From Endothia cerciana (taxonomy: Eukaryota; Ascomycota; Sordariomycetes; Diaporthales; Cryphonectriaceae): a stretch of 64,000 nt of DNA. Below the pieces are notes generated by a model, which saw only the letters and a list, made by a program, of their open reading frames with translations, was not told the DNA's origin and did not search any database. Made by a program: the position numbers and the translations under genes. The DNA lies in the NCBI GenBank assembly GCA_026119935.1, contig JALRMH010000042.1:124001-188000 (forward strand). Reading direction: 5' to 3'. Of the stretch, positions 34,791 to 46,892 are shown in pieces (positions within the stretch are counted from its first letter, which is position 1; every line of letters starts with the position of its first letter).

Positions 34791-36337
34791 TCACTCGGAA
34801 GCCGTTGACTCGTCCGGATCGAAGGCTGGTGAAGGCACTTGCTCGCCGGCGGGCGATTTCGCATCATCCTCAGACCCTGATGCGGAAACTGTGGCCTTTC
34901 TATCTCGTAGGTTACGGCTCGGCGTGTCAGCAGCCTTCCTCCTGGGGCCTCTAGACGTGGAGGCCGGGGATGCTCGGGCCCCCTTCCGACCAGCCTTCTT
35001 CGTCCGAACCTTGGGCTCTGGTTCACTTCCACTCGCCGTGTCCGAGCCCTGCGTTGTCATGCCAACATCGGACATCTCCTCGTCCTGACTCTCATCAGCC
35101 TCCGGGTCGACGTCAACATTCGTCCTACCGGCGTCATCGTCGGATGCTACGTCTACGCCAGGGCCCTCAGCCTTACGCTTGCCCTTCCTCGAGGCCCCGG
35201 CGGGGGTGCGGCGCCTTGATGCAGCGCCAATCGCGCTGAGCTTGTCCTGATCAACATCTGCAGTCGCCAAGACCTGTTCCTGCATGCGGATTTTTAGCTT
35301 CTTCTCGTTCAGCAGATCCCTGAGCCATGAGTCGTGTTCGGTCTCGAACTCGTGCTTGCTGCGCTCGAGCTCCTCGAAGTGGGCGGCCTCCTCGGCAACG
35401 AGCTTCTGGAGGTCGTCATGCCTGCGCTTGAGACGGGCAACCTCCTGCTCCAGCCCGGCCCGGACCCTGACGGCCTCTGCGCACCAGTCGAAGATGTCGA
35501 GGTTTTCAGCCGCGGCGTTGCTCCTCCGCAATTTCAGGGCGCCCAGGGTTTCCTACACGTCGCGTGCACATCATCAGCTTTGGTCTCCTCTCCGTCCGGA
35601 GCTTTAGCTTAGGGCTCCGGAGCCAGCGAGTGGCAGGCACCAGGTTGGGTGGGTGGGTCCCTAGGCGTCAAGGTTGTTTCGGGGTCCAAGCGGATGAAGG
35701 CGACGTACCGGTTGTCCCGAGACCCTCTTCTGGACGTGGATGAACAGGTAACCCTCGTCACTGGTCTGGGCATAGGCCTCAACATCCCCGGTAGGCTGGC
35801 CGTCAAGGAGCAGGGCCTTCAGGCAGTCCTGCCACTCCGGGTCGGAACAGGCACTGTCGTCATGTCTGTACCTCGAGAGCTTGCCATGTTGCACTGTAAC
35901 GAGACGGACGGGGAGAGTCTCCGGGATTAGCCACAGGGAGACCAGCGCCGGGCGGAACGGGATATGGGAGGACGAGATTATTGATGGGCTGGGAGGTGTT
36001 GCACAGTCGTACGCCCTGGAAATAAAGCTGACTCTGCAGGCGATGGATGAACGATGGCCGATTACCGAGGCCAGATCGACAGGGCCAGCTGCAAGGAACA
36101 ACAGATGGGGACGACGGGGAGGGGGCCAAGCCGGGCAGAGAAACGCGTCAGGCGAGCGGGAAAAAACTTACAGGTCATGACATAGGCCTTGACATCGTCG
36201 GTGGCCACGAGTTCCAGATTCAGTGGGCGTGTTGGGGATCCTTCAGGGCTCGGGGTGATGCCGACCAGGATATGGGTCTTCTGATCGCTTTGGGCGTCCC
36301 TGAGCGGAAGGCGGACGACGTAGGGCGCCGATGCCAT
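34791..36337 (-). CDS. XRCC4: XRCC4/Lif1-like NHEJ protein, 3 exons
   Basis: Exons 36337-36172, 35893-35709 and 35552-34791 join in phase to 370 aa. The ATG at 36337 (ACCATGG context) is preferred to a GTG-initiated extension. Residues 1-120 form the XRCC4 head: beta-strand-rich segments, then EWQDCLKALLLDGQPTGDVE, which matches the XRCC4 pattern of LRKALLSGAGPADVY. TLGALKLR leads into a coiled coil (about 125-200) whose end, LLNEKKLKIR, matches the XRCC4 stalk that binds DNA ligase IV. The tail (200-370) is disordered, with acidic and K/R-rich patches. By family it dimerises and stabilises DNA ligase IV at broken ends during non-homologous end joining in the nucleus. The two introns are 155 and 278 nt, long for this window. 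Confidence 0.85.
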
Positions 36338-37441
36338 GGTGAATGTGACAGGAGTATCCGACACTTTCCTCCTTTCCTCTTCTTCTCTCTCTCCTCTCTC
36401 TCTCTCTCTCCTTGTCCTTCCCGGGCCAAATAAGCAGTTCGGTTGTCGGTCTCGCGAGGCTGAAGCTGGTGCGAGCCGGTACGTTGCAAGGTGCTACCTG
36501 TCGTCTGTTTGGAATGTGGCCGTGACCGCGGGGGGGGGGGGGAAGGCTGTTCTAACTTCTGGCCTGACGTTACGGAGTGTGTACTGGTACGGAAGTACGG
36601 AGCACCGCGTTAGCAGTCCGCCTCGGCCAAACGCTAGTGTGATGTTAGACCCTGGCTTCTGGTTGGATTCCGAGATGTTCTTTTGTCACTCCCCGTCCGC
36701 GTCTTGGGGGAACACGAGGCACGAAAATGGTTCGAGAAGAGATTGGCACCGGCCTCCCACATCAAACCGGCAGGTACAAAAGATCACCCGCAACCTGTTG
36801 ACAGGAGACATGAGCAAGAGGCGGCGCCAGGGAGGGAGGGTGGCGAGGGAATGGGCTGGATGGTACAACGGGGTATGGCGACTAACTGACTTCATGCGCG
36901 GTGGAAAAAGTCAAAGGGAAAAAGGGTTTTATTCGCTTCGCTGCGCTAAGCACCAGAGTCTGTCCGAGACGAGACGTGGCTGTTCTTCAATAGTCCAGCC
37001 CCATATGACAGTCCACCCAGTTACCTCCAGGCAGACGGGCAGCTGCCTGGTGGCTGGTGGAGGCCCAGACTTTTTGTTTGTCAGGACTCAGAAGTGAGAT
37101 GTCTGATCTTTCCACAGCAACGAGGGGCACATGAGTCTGCGCAACGACCACCTCCCCGGGACAGGTCTGCTGTTGTTGGCTGCTGTGCTGTGTACTAGGG
37201 AGCCAATGCTGGCAATGCTGGTGTTTTGACTGGTCCGGAGGATGGATCCCATAGTTGGCAGATGAGCAGGCACGGGCTGAAGTGGCTGCTCAGCGTCGGA
37301 CTGCGTCCTTGAGATCACAGGGCAGAGCCGACTTCCCTGATGATATGCACCCGGGATCTGAGATCCGTGAACCTTGCGGCCGAGGGACAAGTGTGTTTCG
37401 AGATGACCGTCCAAACAACCAACCTCGCAAAGGACACCTGG

Positions 37442-37464
37442 TGCATGCATGCATGCATGCATGC
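37442..37464. repeat. (ATGC)n tetranucleotide repeat
   Basis: About five to six units of the self-complementary alternating purine-pyrimidine sequence TGCA/ATGC. Confidence 0.85.
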
Positions 37465-38365
37465 TATGTATAGTAGGTAGGCTATCCATCCCACCGTAGG
37501 GCTAACCCACGACATATGTGCTCCTACTACGATGATTCAGGCTTGTCCCTTGGCATGTGTGGCCTTTATGGTCCCTGAGTCCACACCTCTGTTATGCACA
37601 GGTGCCCCTTTCCACAACCCTCCAAGAGACGAGGGGAAAGTAAAAGGAAAAGAAAAGGAAAAGGAAAAGGGAAGAGTAAGAAGGAAGAAAACGACGCGTC
37701 ACGCGAATCCATGCAGTGGGAGGGAGAAGAAGGATAGGTCGGCGCTACTACCAAAGTGCTAGGCTCAAGCTCAGGCCAGGGGGCCCCTACTCCACCAATC
37801 CCCGGAGCAGACGTGAATGAACCCGCCCCACAGAGTCAATGCTTCACCCACAGGCTTACCTAGTCATTCGCACATGCTGACGTGCTATGGTAGTACTCTG
37901 TATCTGGGCTTGGATACTATGCATAGCACTATCAGGATGTCCACCAGCCCAGGCGGGCCTGTTGTGCAGGCCTGCCCGTTGCCAAAACGGCCTCAACCTC
38001 CCCAATCCACCTTGCAGACCTGGCCGAGCTACTGCGTTGCTGCTAAGCATGGTACTGTGGTACCCAAAATCCCCCCAAGGGCCCGCCAGGTGCTCCCCCC
38101 CTCACCCCCTGCCCCTGAGCCATGCCCTGCTGCGGCGCTAGCCAAGCAGCAGCACATCATCACATTCGCGGCAGCCAGCCCCAGCGTGCCCCCCCAGCCA
38201 TCTCGGTCTGATCAGCAACCTCCACCACCCGCCATGCTAAGGCTGCTGCAGGTGCAGGTTTTGCCCCGTCCCCAACCCTAGATTGGCCCCAGCCCAGCCG
38301 CGACCACCCCCCCACCCCCCTCACTCCTTACTCTGATCCTGCCCTTCAATTCCACAGCATCATCG

Positions 38366-38366
<1 letters not shown>

Positions 38367-38397
<31 letters not shown>
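38367..38397. repeat. (CA)n microsatellite
   Basis: About 15 CA units in the upstream region of BYR4. Confidence 0.9.
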
Positions 38398-38399
<2 letters not shown>

Positions 38400-39126
38400 A
38401 ACACACCTCTCACCCTCCTGCACTGCTTTTTCCACCTCCTTTCAATCTCGTAACCGCATCCTTTGCATACCGGCTTTCTTTCTCAACCTGTCTGGGACGT
38501 GTCAGTATCCGAACACACGAGAGAAGGAGAAGGAGGCGTCGGTGCATGCACGCCGGGTCGATCTGGTCGGCGGCCATCAATCCTAATTCTGTCCTTCACG
38601 GCTGGAGCCCGCTCCCCATCTCCCCCAGCCAGGCCTTATTTCCACCCAGGCCAGTTGACGTGCATTACGCATCCTCCCTCTGTCATCTCGTATCCCTCAT
38701 CTCCACAACAGCTTCCGAACGGACACACGGACCAGCAGCTTTTCTTGCGGGCCTCCAGCCTTTGTATCGCACAGCGTCAGCGTCGCACCGCCTTCATCTC
38801 CTAGATCCCGCACGACAGGTTTCCCTTTGCGCCCGAAACCCCTCCCCACGGGAGCCGCCGACATCACCCTCGTCTGTTTTTCCCCCCCTCTCTCTCCCTC
38901 AGGGACCGTGGATCTAGCTAAGGGTACGCCCTGCGGAAATGAGCCAAGGGCCTGCACGTGGCCATTGATGAATATGATGATCTGCTTCTCAGTCCACTCT
39001 CGCAGTCATAGTCAAACGCCGCCCTGCCGCGCCCTGTGACGGCGCCGGCGACACTCGAATCGCAGCCACTGTTCTTACCCACTTATTGACGACGACCGGC
39101 ACTGCTGGCCGAGCAACCTCAGTATC

Positions 39127-42100
39127 ATGAACATGGACATCATGAACACATTACGGATCAAAGAACGCACCCCTGCGGAGGACGACGTCGAAAATTGGGA
39201 CGATGACGACTTTTTGATTGAGGGCGACGATCTCGCCCTTCGAAATCCTTCCGCTCCCGCCAGTGGGCCCCCACGTCGCCGCGACAGCCTCTCATCGCAC
39301 CACTCCCTGCGATCTGAGCGAGAGTCTGTCCACGGCGAGGAGGACAGGCAGGTTCATCTACCCGGCGATGACGAGAATTCCACCATGAACGCCATTGCAA
39401 TCGCTGCAAGCGCTGGAATCCCTATCCCTCGGACCGTTCCCCCCTCCGCTTTGCAGGGCACCATAAGGAGACTGGGCGGCCGCAAGGTCAAGAGGGTCCT
39501 CCAGGAGGATTGGAGCGATGACCTCATGTTCCCCGAGGGTGCCGATGGCCTGCGCATCAGAGCTCAAGACCCTGCCCGGTTCCCTGAGGTCCTGAGACAG
39601 GTCAGCAGCGGCTCGTTCCAGCCGAGTCTGCCCAGGCCGTCACAACCTTCGCCAGCTGTGCTCGACCAGGCAGAACCCATAAAGACGCCCGCGAGAGGCC
39701 TTGCACCGCCCATCGACCTGTCCAGGTACCGCGACACGGACGACGATGATGACATGTTTGGCGACGGCACCGAGACGATCAAGGTGTCTAAGACGCGCCA
39801 GGTCAGCAAGCCGCCCCTGCCGAAGCTCTCAACTACCCCTTCCCCGCCGCGGAACCCAGGGGAGGACGACTTCGAGAAGGATCTGGAGTTGCCATCGGAC
39901 GGTACCTTGAAGCTGTCAGCTCGCAGGGACATTCCCAAGACCCCACTCAGCGCCAACGAGGACTTCGACTGGGGAGAGGGCAGCTTGGGCACCCGCTACG
40001 GAGGCACGAGAAGGGACGGGCGTTCCAACCGGAGTTCCTCGACCTCGGCGTTCAGCCCCAGCATCTCAAGCACCATCACCGCCGAGAGCGAGGACGAAGC
40101 ACAATTTGACGGCATCGAGATACCTACCGGACCTCTGGACCTGAAGGAAAGGTTGAGGAGACAACGTCGAAACCGGTCACCTGAGCACACCATCGAGGAG
40201 GAGCCCGCCGCGCCGTCCAAGCTAGCCTCTCATGACGGCGACGGGGCAGATTTCTTCTCAGGTCTGGATGTCGGCGACGGGTCTGTATTTGGTTCGGGGA
40301 GGCTCAAACTTCACACCAACGTGCAGTTGAAGAGCGGGCGGACCACAAGCCCATCTCGCCCAAGGGCAGCTGTCTCCCTCACCTTCACCAACAAGCCCTC
40401 ACAAGTCGCCTCTCGGCTGCCGCGCCCGGCGTCCGGCCACGACAGGACGCCCACCCAGACCTCGTTAGAACCCGTCTTCGAGAGTGGGGGCTCAATTGCA
40501 TCTCGTGGCCTGCGAAGGTCCCAGTCTCGTCTCGGGCACATGTCTCAATCCTCACAGTCGTCTACTGGAAGCAACACGACGCCGGTCACGCCATCCGGAC
40601 CCGGGCCCTTCTTCCCGGGGCCCTCCACACCTCGGAGACGAGAAATCGGAAAGCAGACCTCAGTGGTGTCGCTGAGGCAGGAGCCTACAACCACCAACGC
40701 GCAGCTCCTGCGTCTCAAGCGGTCACTACCTGCCATGAAGCCAGCCGTCTCACCAGGGAGGCCCACGACTGCGCGGCCCCCATCTAGAACCGACGCTGGC
40801 CCGCGACCTACATCGGGGTTGCGACCCAAGACTCCCGTGGACCGAGCCCGCCTCTCTATGGGAGAAAGCTCAATGGCACAGGCTAGGAGGCCATTCTTGC
40901 CTGCAGGTGCCGCCTCTCAGTCTTCGAACGTCAACGCCAAAGGCAGGACGTTACGCCGCCACGACTCCGACGCGTCAATGGAAATGCGGGCAGGCCCGCG
41001 GGCAGTGTCTCGTACGATTACGAGGTCGCCGAGCCCCAACAAGCCGCGAGACCGCAAACTGGAGAAGCTGGCTCAGGCAGGGGTCCGGCTGCCTCTGAGC
41101 CTCCCAAAGCGTCCCAGACACTTTGGAGACGGACACGAGCTGGATGCTTTCGATGACCTGCCAACCTCTGCGAGAACCGAGTCTGAGTTCGTCAAGCAGC
41201 CAAAACAGGCCGGTCAGCAGTACCCGACCCAGTTTCGCAACAAAGTCATGCAGCATTTGGCGCCGGGCAGAACAACATCTCCCGCCCCAACAACGCCCCA
41301 CTCGACACTCCACTCGCCGGCGAGATTCGACTCCCAGCCCCGTTTCGCACGTGACACGGCGTCCAGTAGGATCGCGAGAGAAACAAACCTTGCGCATCGA
41401 GTTCCCTCTTCTGGGCCGCTCGCTCCCCTTACGTCGCAACGTGTTGCGCAACTGTCCACGAGGAGCAATTTGCATCCCCTGCATCCGCCACAAGGCACTA
41501 TCAGGTCCAAGAAACATCCCCGCAAGCCTCCTCAGCTCAAGCCACACCTGATCGCCAACCTGAACTCCAACAACGAGTCCAAAAGTGAGCCTACACAACC
41601 CCAAATCCAATGCTGATTTTATCCAAGAGCACGGCTAACCAACTACAGTGGTAAATGGCATGCTTTACAATCCCGAGACATACCAATGGGAGGGCAATGA
41701 CAATGCACTCAGCGCTTTTGACGTACCGGCATCTTCACCATCTACTGCCTCCGTAACACCGTTTGCTGTGCGCGATAAGGAGAACGCCACCCCGCGACCG
41801 GCTCTCATCACCAACATCAGCACGACCAAGGGCGTGCAGGTCGTTGGAGGTATGGTCTTTGACCCTCAGAACATGTGTTGGCTCAAGCTAGGCCCTCAGT
41901 CCGCCCAGTCGGAGATCACTGATCCCATGGATGGCTTCAATGCCCTGGACGATGAGGACGATGTCTTCAAGGACATTCCGGACCTAGAGGACAACACGGC
42001 CGACACGACTGAAACCGGGCGCATCAGCGAAGTCAAAGACGACTGGCTCATAGGCGAAGAGTTCGACGTCGGCCCTGAGTTCGTCAGGAGACAACGCGAA

Positions 42101-42214
42101 GAAGAGGAACGCTGGCGGAAAAAGTGTGAAAGATGGCTCGGTCTGGGCGACCGTGATCGCGAAAATTGGCGATGGCTGATTCGCAGTGTTGTCACCGAGG
42201 CTGCAGAACAGTAA
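39127..42214 (+). CDS. BYR4: Byr4/Bfa1-like regulator of the septation initiation network, 2 exons
   Basis: Exons 39127-41584 and 41649-42214 (64-nt intron, Met codon split across the junction) give 1007 aa. The protein is largely disordered and S/P/R-rich. Conserved islands are the N-terminal acidic ENWDDDDFLIEGDD, the KVKRVLQEDWSDDLMF block near 120-135 and a C-terminal part with two related repeats (GMLYNPETYQWEG and GMVFDPQNMCWL), then EEFDVGPEFVRRQREEEERW. These match the Byr4/Bfa1 family, which with a Cdc16/Bub2 partner forms the two-part GAP for the Spg1/Tem1 GTPase at spindle pole bodies. It restrains septation and cytokinesis. It should localise to the SPB. Length exceeds the yeast proteins, as is common in filamentous fungi. 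Confidence 0.85.
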
Positions 42215-43262
42215 CGCCTCACCGCCATTTCCCCTTACCCCTTGCTCTGCATTCTCGAACCTTTTATTTTCTGCTTCTCATGCCCTTTTACCACGTCTAG
42301 ACGTTTTATTGCTTTTCACGGACCTGTACAACGACGCAAAGATAAAAGTTCACGATACATGAGCCGGAAGGCATCACCGAAAAGGAAAAAAGGGGGACCG
42401 GGGGGGGGGGTTGATTTTTGCCTACAGGAGTACGAACACACCAGGACAGGCACCACAGTATACACACTGCACGGTCGAATGGCATAGTAGATCGGTTATC
42501 ATGGGGCCATCTGGATACCACGAACGGTGTATTATCTGCTGATCCACGGGCTGTCTGGAGGAGACATGAGGTTGAAGGGTTGTCTCACGACAGGGAATTG
42601 AATGCAAGGACGAAATGAAACAGACGGGCATTGATTGGCTCAACTACTAACGACGGAACGACATAAGATATCATTGATGACAGTTAACGGTGGATGCTTC
42701 CCATCTCTATTTATTATGGACCATGTTTGAGGGTATGGATAGCCTGGAGGAGGTCACCACGAGGAATTTGGGGGGCTGGGAAGAGGTGGAGAGTGGAGCA
42801 GGTGTGTGAGAATGGCTGCCTCGCGAGGTGATGTACGATGAGTTGTTGTTGCGAAGAAGTGCTATGGAACTAGAAATATGAGGGAGATGCGATGGCGGTA
42901 CGACGGGTTCTTGTTTGAGATGATGATCGATGATGATGATGATCACAGCAACGACAATTGATGATGCCGGCGAGCAACGAATTTCCTTTGGTGGCGCTGC
43001 CTTTTCCTTAAAGGCAGCATTTTGACACGGCGGCCATCCACAACCGCACTCTCTAGATTAATAGCAATGCGATATGTACAATACGACCTGTCGACATCTT
43101 TTGAACACCAACAGGCCGGTCAACAAGCGACAGTAAGTTAGCCACCGCCGCCTGCTAAGAGCAAATGGTCCATGCGAGTACCAACCTGCACAGGGTCAAG
43201 TGAATAATCGTTCGAATTGACCAGATGCCATGGTGATATACGTGACTCCTAAAACAACCCCC
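42215..43262. other. Convergent 3' region of BYR4 and NOP2
   Basis: No gene recognised. Contains a G-rich run near 42391-42410 and short ATGATG repeats near 42920-42940. Presumably 3' UTRs. Confidence 0.5.
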
Positions 43263-45365
43263 CTACTTCGAGACCTTGCCATTCGCCTTTACCGGCGCGT
43301 CTTTCTTGGCCTTGTTCAGCGCTCTGGGGTCTAGACCTCGTCTCCTCATAGCATTCTTCTTGGCCTTCTCAATGTACTGCTCATCCTCATCGTCATCGAA
43401 ACCACCAAAGTCATCAGCTGCACCATCCCCCTCGGCATCCTCATCCACGATGGGCGTCCTGTCGACGGCGTCCTCATCCTCATCCGCAGCAGCCTTGGCA
43501 GACGGAGACGTGGCGTGCTTGCCGCTGCCACTCTTGTCCGCCAGCACGGCGTTGGCCGGCGTCGGGCCCGTCTTCTGCAGCTTCGCAACGAAGAAGCCGT
43601 CCACGTTGTATGTATGCGGATAGTACCGGCGGGCGAGCTTTAGGGAGGGGTGGAAGTTCTTGCCGCGGTAGCTGGTGAAACCCTCGCGACCGAAAGTGAG
43701 GTTCGTCTCGACGAGCTTGACGTTGGGCCGCTTGGCGAGGGCGTAGGCTACGACTTGTTCGTTCTCTTCTACCGTGACGGAACTGAAATTAAGTTAGACC
43801 CCCGAGGGCTGTGGCCGAGCGAGGATGGAAGGGTGGAGGATGAGGGGGGCTTACCAAGTAGAGTAGACAATGTAACCACCCGTCTTGCTGTGGTGATTCA
43901 CCGAGTCGATGGCAGCCAGCAAGAGCTGCTTCTGCGTATGTGGCAGCACCATGAAGTCCTTCTCCGTCTTGTTTGTTTTGACACTGGCATCTTTCGCGAT
44001 GACGCCTGTTCCGGAACAAGGTGCATCAAGCAACACCCTGTCAAACCCACCGATGGGCTTTGGGAACTCGCGCGCGTCGTAGTTGCACACCACCACATTC
44101 CTGCATCCTAGACGGTGGATGTTGCCGACCAGACCCTTTGCACGGGACTTGCTCATATCGTTGGCAAAGATGCATCCCGTGTTGCGCATCAAGGCAGCCA
44201 TGTGTGTCGTCTTTCCACCGGGGGCGGCAGACATGTCGAGTACGCGCTCGTTCTCCTGCGGCGCGAGCGCCATCACGGGCAGGAAGGATGACGCCGCTTG
44301 GATGATATACTGACCGGCCAGATACTCGGGCGTAGCTCCCAGGGGGACGTTGCTCTCGAAGATCTGCAGCCCAACCTTGGACCACTTGCCGACGGGCTCG
44401 AGGGTGACGCCGCGGTTGATGAGGGCGCTGGCGAGATCTCGGCGGTTCGTGCGCAAGGTGTTGGTACGGATGACCATGGGCCGGGCGCTCTCGTTGGCTT
44501 CGAAGAAGTCGAACGCCTCGGATGGGCTGAACAGGTGGTAGAGCTTCTCGGCGAGGTATTCGGAGTAGCCATAGTATGCGCAGATATCCTTGATCAGCTG
44601 GTTGGTGTACTCGGCTCTTGATCTCCCTTCCTCTGCCAGGTTTGAAAAGTCTTCGAGCACCCGGATGCTCTCCGTTATCCTGTTGCGCAAGAGTTGCAGG
44701 TCGGGGGCCAGCAGGGCTTTCTTTTTGGTCTCTACCTCATCCTCCTCCTCATCACCACCACCGAGCACCCTGGGCTTGTCTCCGCGAACGTTTGTCTGCA
44801 GAGCCGTCTCCTCCAATTCTGCCTGCGCATCAGCGGCTTCTTGTTCCAGCTGCTTGTCGAGTTTCCTTGACAGTCCCTCGATGTTCGCTGCTGTCAGCTT
44901 CTCCTCTCCGTCCAAGCCGTCTTCGTCCTCGGAGAAGACGAACTCTTCCTTCCGTTGATCATCTTCTGAGTCGTACACTGAAGAGTCGGAACCGAGGAAG
45001 TCGTCTCCCAGCTTCTGGGGCCCGTCATCGTCCTCCAGGTCTGACAGGCCCTCGTGCTGTTCCAAGTCCGAGTCGCCAAATACGTCGTCGATCTCGATGT
45101 CGGAGTATGATTCAGCCGCGGAGGCAGCCTTCTTGGACCTCTTGTCCGGCAGCGTGGCCTTGACCTTCGTGCCGTTGTTGGTCTTCCTCGCGGCCTTCTT
45201 CGCGCCGTTCGTCTTCGTGTCGGTCTTGTTCATCTTCCTCTTCTTGGCTGGCAGTTCCTCTGCGGCGTCGGCGGGCAGACCCTTCTTGCGCTTGAGTTTG
45301 GCATAGTGGTCCTCTGACAGTGGCTCAGGAGGGCCCTGCTTCTTCATGCGACGACCTGGACCCAT
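43263..45365 (-). CDS. NOP2: 25S rRNA (cytosine-C5) methyltransferase Nop2, 2 exons
   Basis: Exons 45365-43855 and 43782-43263 give 676 aa. The start chosen (MGPGRRMKKQGPP) matches the usual Nop2 N-terminus; an in-frame upstream ATG at 45398 would add 11 residues. The intron splits the catalytic Cys codon of YSTCSVTVEENE, and splicing restores it. The N-terminal third is K/E/D-rich, with nucleolar-signal-like KKRK clusters and acidic patches. The core has the SAM-binding VLDMSAAPGGKTTHMAAL (about 365) and DAPCSGTGVIAKD (about 445), plus YSTCS (about 504); these supply the two NSUN cysteines. The K/A-rich tail is basic. By family it methylates C5 of a cytosine in 25S rRNA in the nucleolus and is needed for 60S assembly. 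It is divergent with GET5, separated by 379 bp. Confidence 0.95.
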
Positions 45366-45744
45366 CTTGACAGCAATTGAAGTAATGGGATGTTTCAAAG
45401 AATCCTGGTGTAAGAGGCGTCTCGGTTGTCGCAGAGAAGAAGCTTACGCTGGGCTAGGAACGGAAAGAAAAGAAGAAAGGAAGGAAGAAAAAGTCTAGGC
45501 GATAAGATAACGAAAGAAGTGCATGGTATATTGCTCGGTGCAAGGTCCCGCCCCCGCGAGCGCAGTCGCAGTGGGGTCAGCGGAAGTGTGTCTTGAGCTG
45601 CGCTACCAACTACGTAACGGTGTTGGTCTTGTCTGTGGACATAGTTCAACACCCGACACCCTGCCACCATTCCACTCTCCCGCCCAAGAACTCACCCTAC
45701 TTTCGAGGCCCTCGCCGCCGAAGTCGCCCCTTCACTCGTTCAAG

Positions 45745-46247
45745 ATGACAGAGGTCATATTCGCAAAGGCCTTCCTCTCGGCGGTCGACGTCCGCCCGCA
45801 GAAGCTCTCGCCCGACCATGTGGAGGATCCCAAGAACTACCCGGCACGGCCACCTGTACGGCCTTATCCCTCAACAACACCTCACACCCCCCCTCTCCCC
45901 TCCTCCAAGTCCAAGAATACTAACCGTAATTCCACTCTGCAGTATATCCTCCCAAAGATGCCCAAGGCGATGAGCAAGCGCGTTGCCCTCGCCCCAGGCC
46001 AGGAGCGCTCCGTCACCGTGCACATCAAGTCGCTGCGCAACCCCCCCCTGGACATCAAGCTCAGTTCGCAGCCGCTCCACACATCCATCCTTGACGTCAA
46101 GACGGCCGTGGCGGAGCAGGTAGGTCTCCAGGTGGACAAGATCAAGGTGCTGCATAAGAAGAAGCCGGTCGCGGATACCAAGGTGCTCAAGGAATTGCTG
46201 GGCGAGGACGAGACGGGCGTCGAGTTCTCGGTCATGGTCATGGGTGG

Positions 46248-46281
<34 letters not shown>

Positions 46282-46464
46282 GCTGCCGCCAAGGTGGAGG
46301 AGAGTGTTGGTGCGAATCCGGCGCAGGGTCTGAGTGGGGAGGCGGTACTGCAGACGGATGAGTTCTGGACGGACCTCAGGGGGTTCTTGTTGCAGAGGAT
46401 ACGGGATGAGAAGATCACCGAAGAGTTGTTTGGGAAATTCTTGTCCAGCTGGGAGCCACGGTAG
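45745..46464 (+). CDS. GET5: Get5/Mdy2-like ubiquitin-like protein, 2 exons
   Basis: Exons 45745-45855 and 45943-46464 give 210 aa. The 87-nt intron is in frame and free of stops. Residues 1-45 (TEVIFAKAFLSAV...) fit the Get4-binding N-domain. A ubiquitin-like domain spans about 58-137 (VTVHIKSLRNPPLDIKL to EFSVMVMGG). A run of 14 Ala (140-153), encoded mainly by GCT repeats, links it to a C-terminal homodimerisation domain (FWTDLRGFLLQRIRDEK, about 175-205). This is the Get5 layout. By family it pairs with Get4 in the cytosol to pass tail-anchored proteins from Sgt2 to Get3 for insertion in the ER. The poly-Ala linker is the odd part. The divergent partner is NOP2. Confidence 0.82.
46250..46290 (+). 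repeat. (GCT)n repeat encoding poly-Ala in Get5
   Basis: Ten GCT codons followed by GCC/GCT mixtures make a 14-residue Ala tract between two folded domains. The pure GCT core suggests microsatellite expansion. Confidence 0.9.
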
Positions 46465-46892
46465 CATATGCGCGGACCGAGCAGGGGCATGCAAGATACC
46501 AACCACTACACGCCTGCGTTCATGTCCAGCCGCGGCAACTGGCTAGGGATGTTTGCGCACGGCATCACGTCCATCCAGATGGTGGACGTGTAAGCGACTA
46601 GAATAGGTGGCAGGACTCGAAAGAATCTAATGGGTTCGGAAGGAGGCTCAACGCCCGTTCTGATTGCTATTCTAAGGCAACGCCGACATCAAATTTCTCG
46701 GGTCGCCGTCCTGTCTCCATTATGGACAAAGGAGCGAAGTTGTCCCCCCAATATTGTAATGTAATGTCTTTCACCCGCTTCCCCGGCCCCGCTGCAGGAA
46801 TCTCGTGAGTCGCCCGTGGCACGCCTCATACTAGGCTAGCCGTCTACTATAAAACGCAACGCAGTTTGGTGGTGCTCTTTCCCGCTCATGGC
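46465..46892. other. Convergent 3' region of GET5 and cofilin
   Basis: No gene recognised; presumably the two 3' UTRs. Confidence 0.5.

Larger units (their letters stand above)
36338..39126. other. Intergenic between XRCC4 and BYR4, with simple repeats
   Basis: Divergent upstream regions of the two genes. Contains a poly-G run near 36530, an (ATGC)n run at about 37442-37464, an A/G-rich tract at 37630-37680 and a (CA)n run at 38367-38397. The CT-rich, AUG-poor part from about 38400 is probably the BYR4 leader. I see no gene. Confidence 0.5.

Noticed and set aside
37817..38281. 154-codon plus-strand frame upstream of BYR4
   Set aside because: Pro-rich, low-complexity and C-rich, consistent with a leader or promoter; no recognisable protein.
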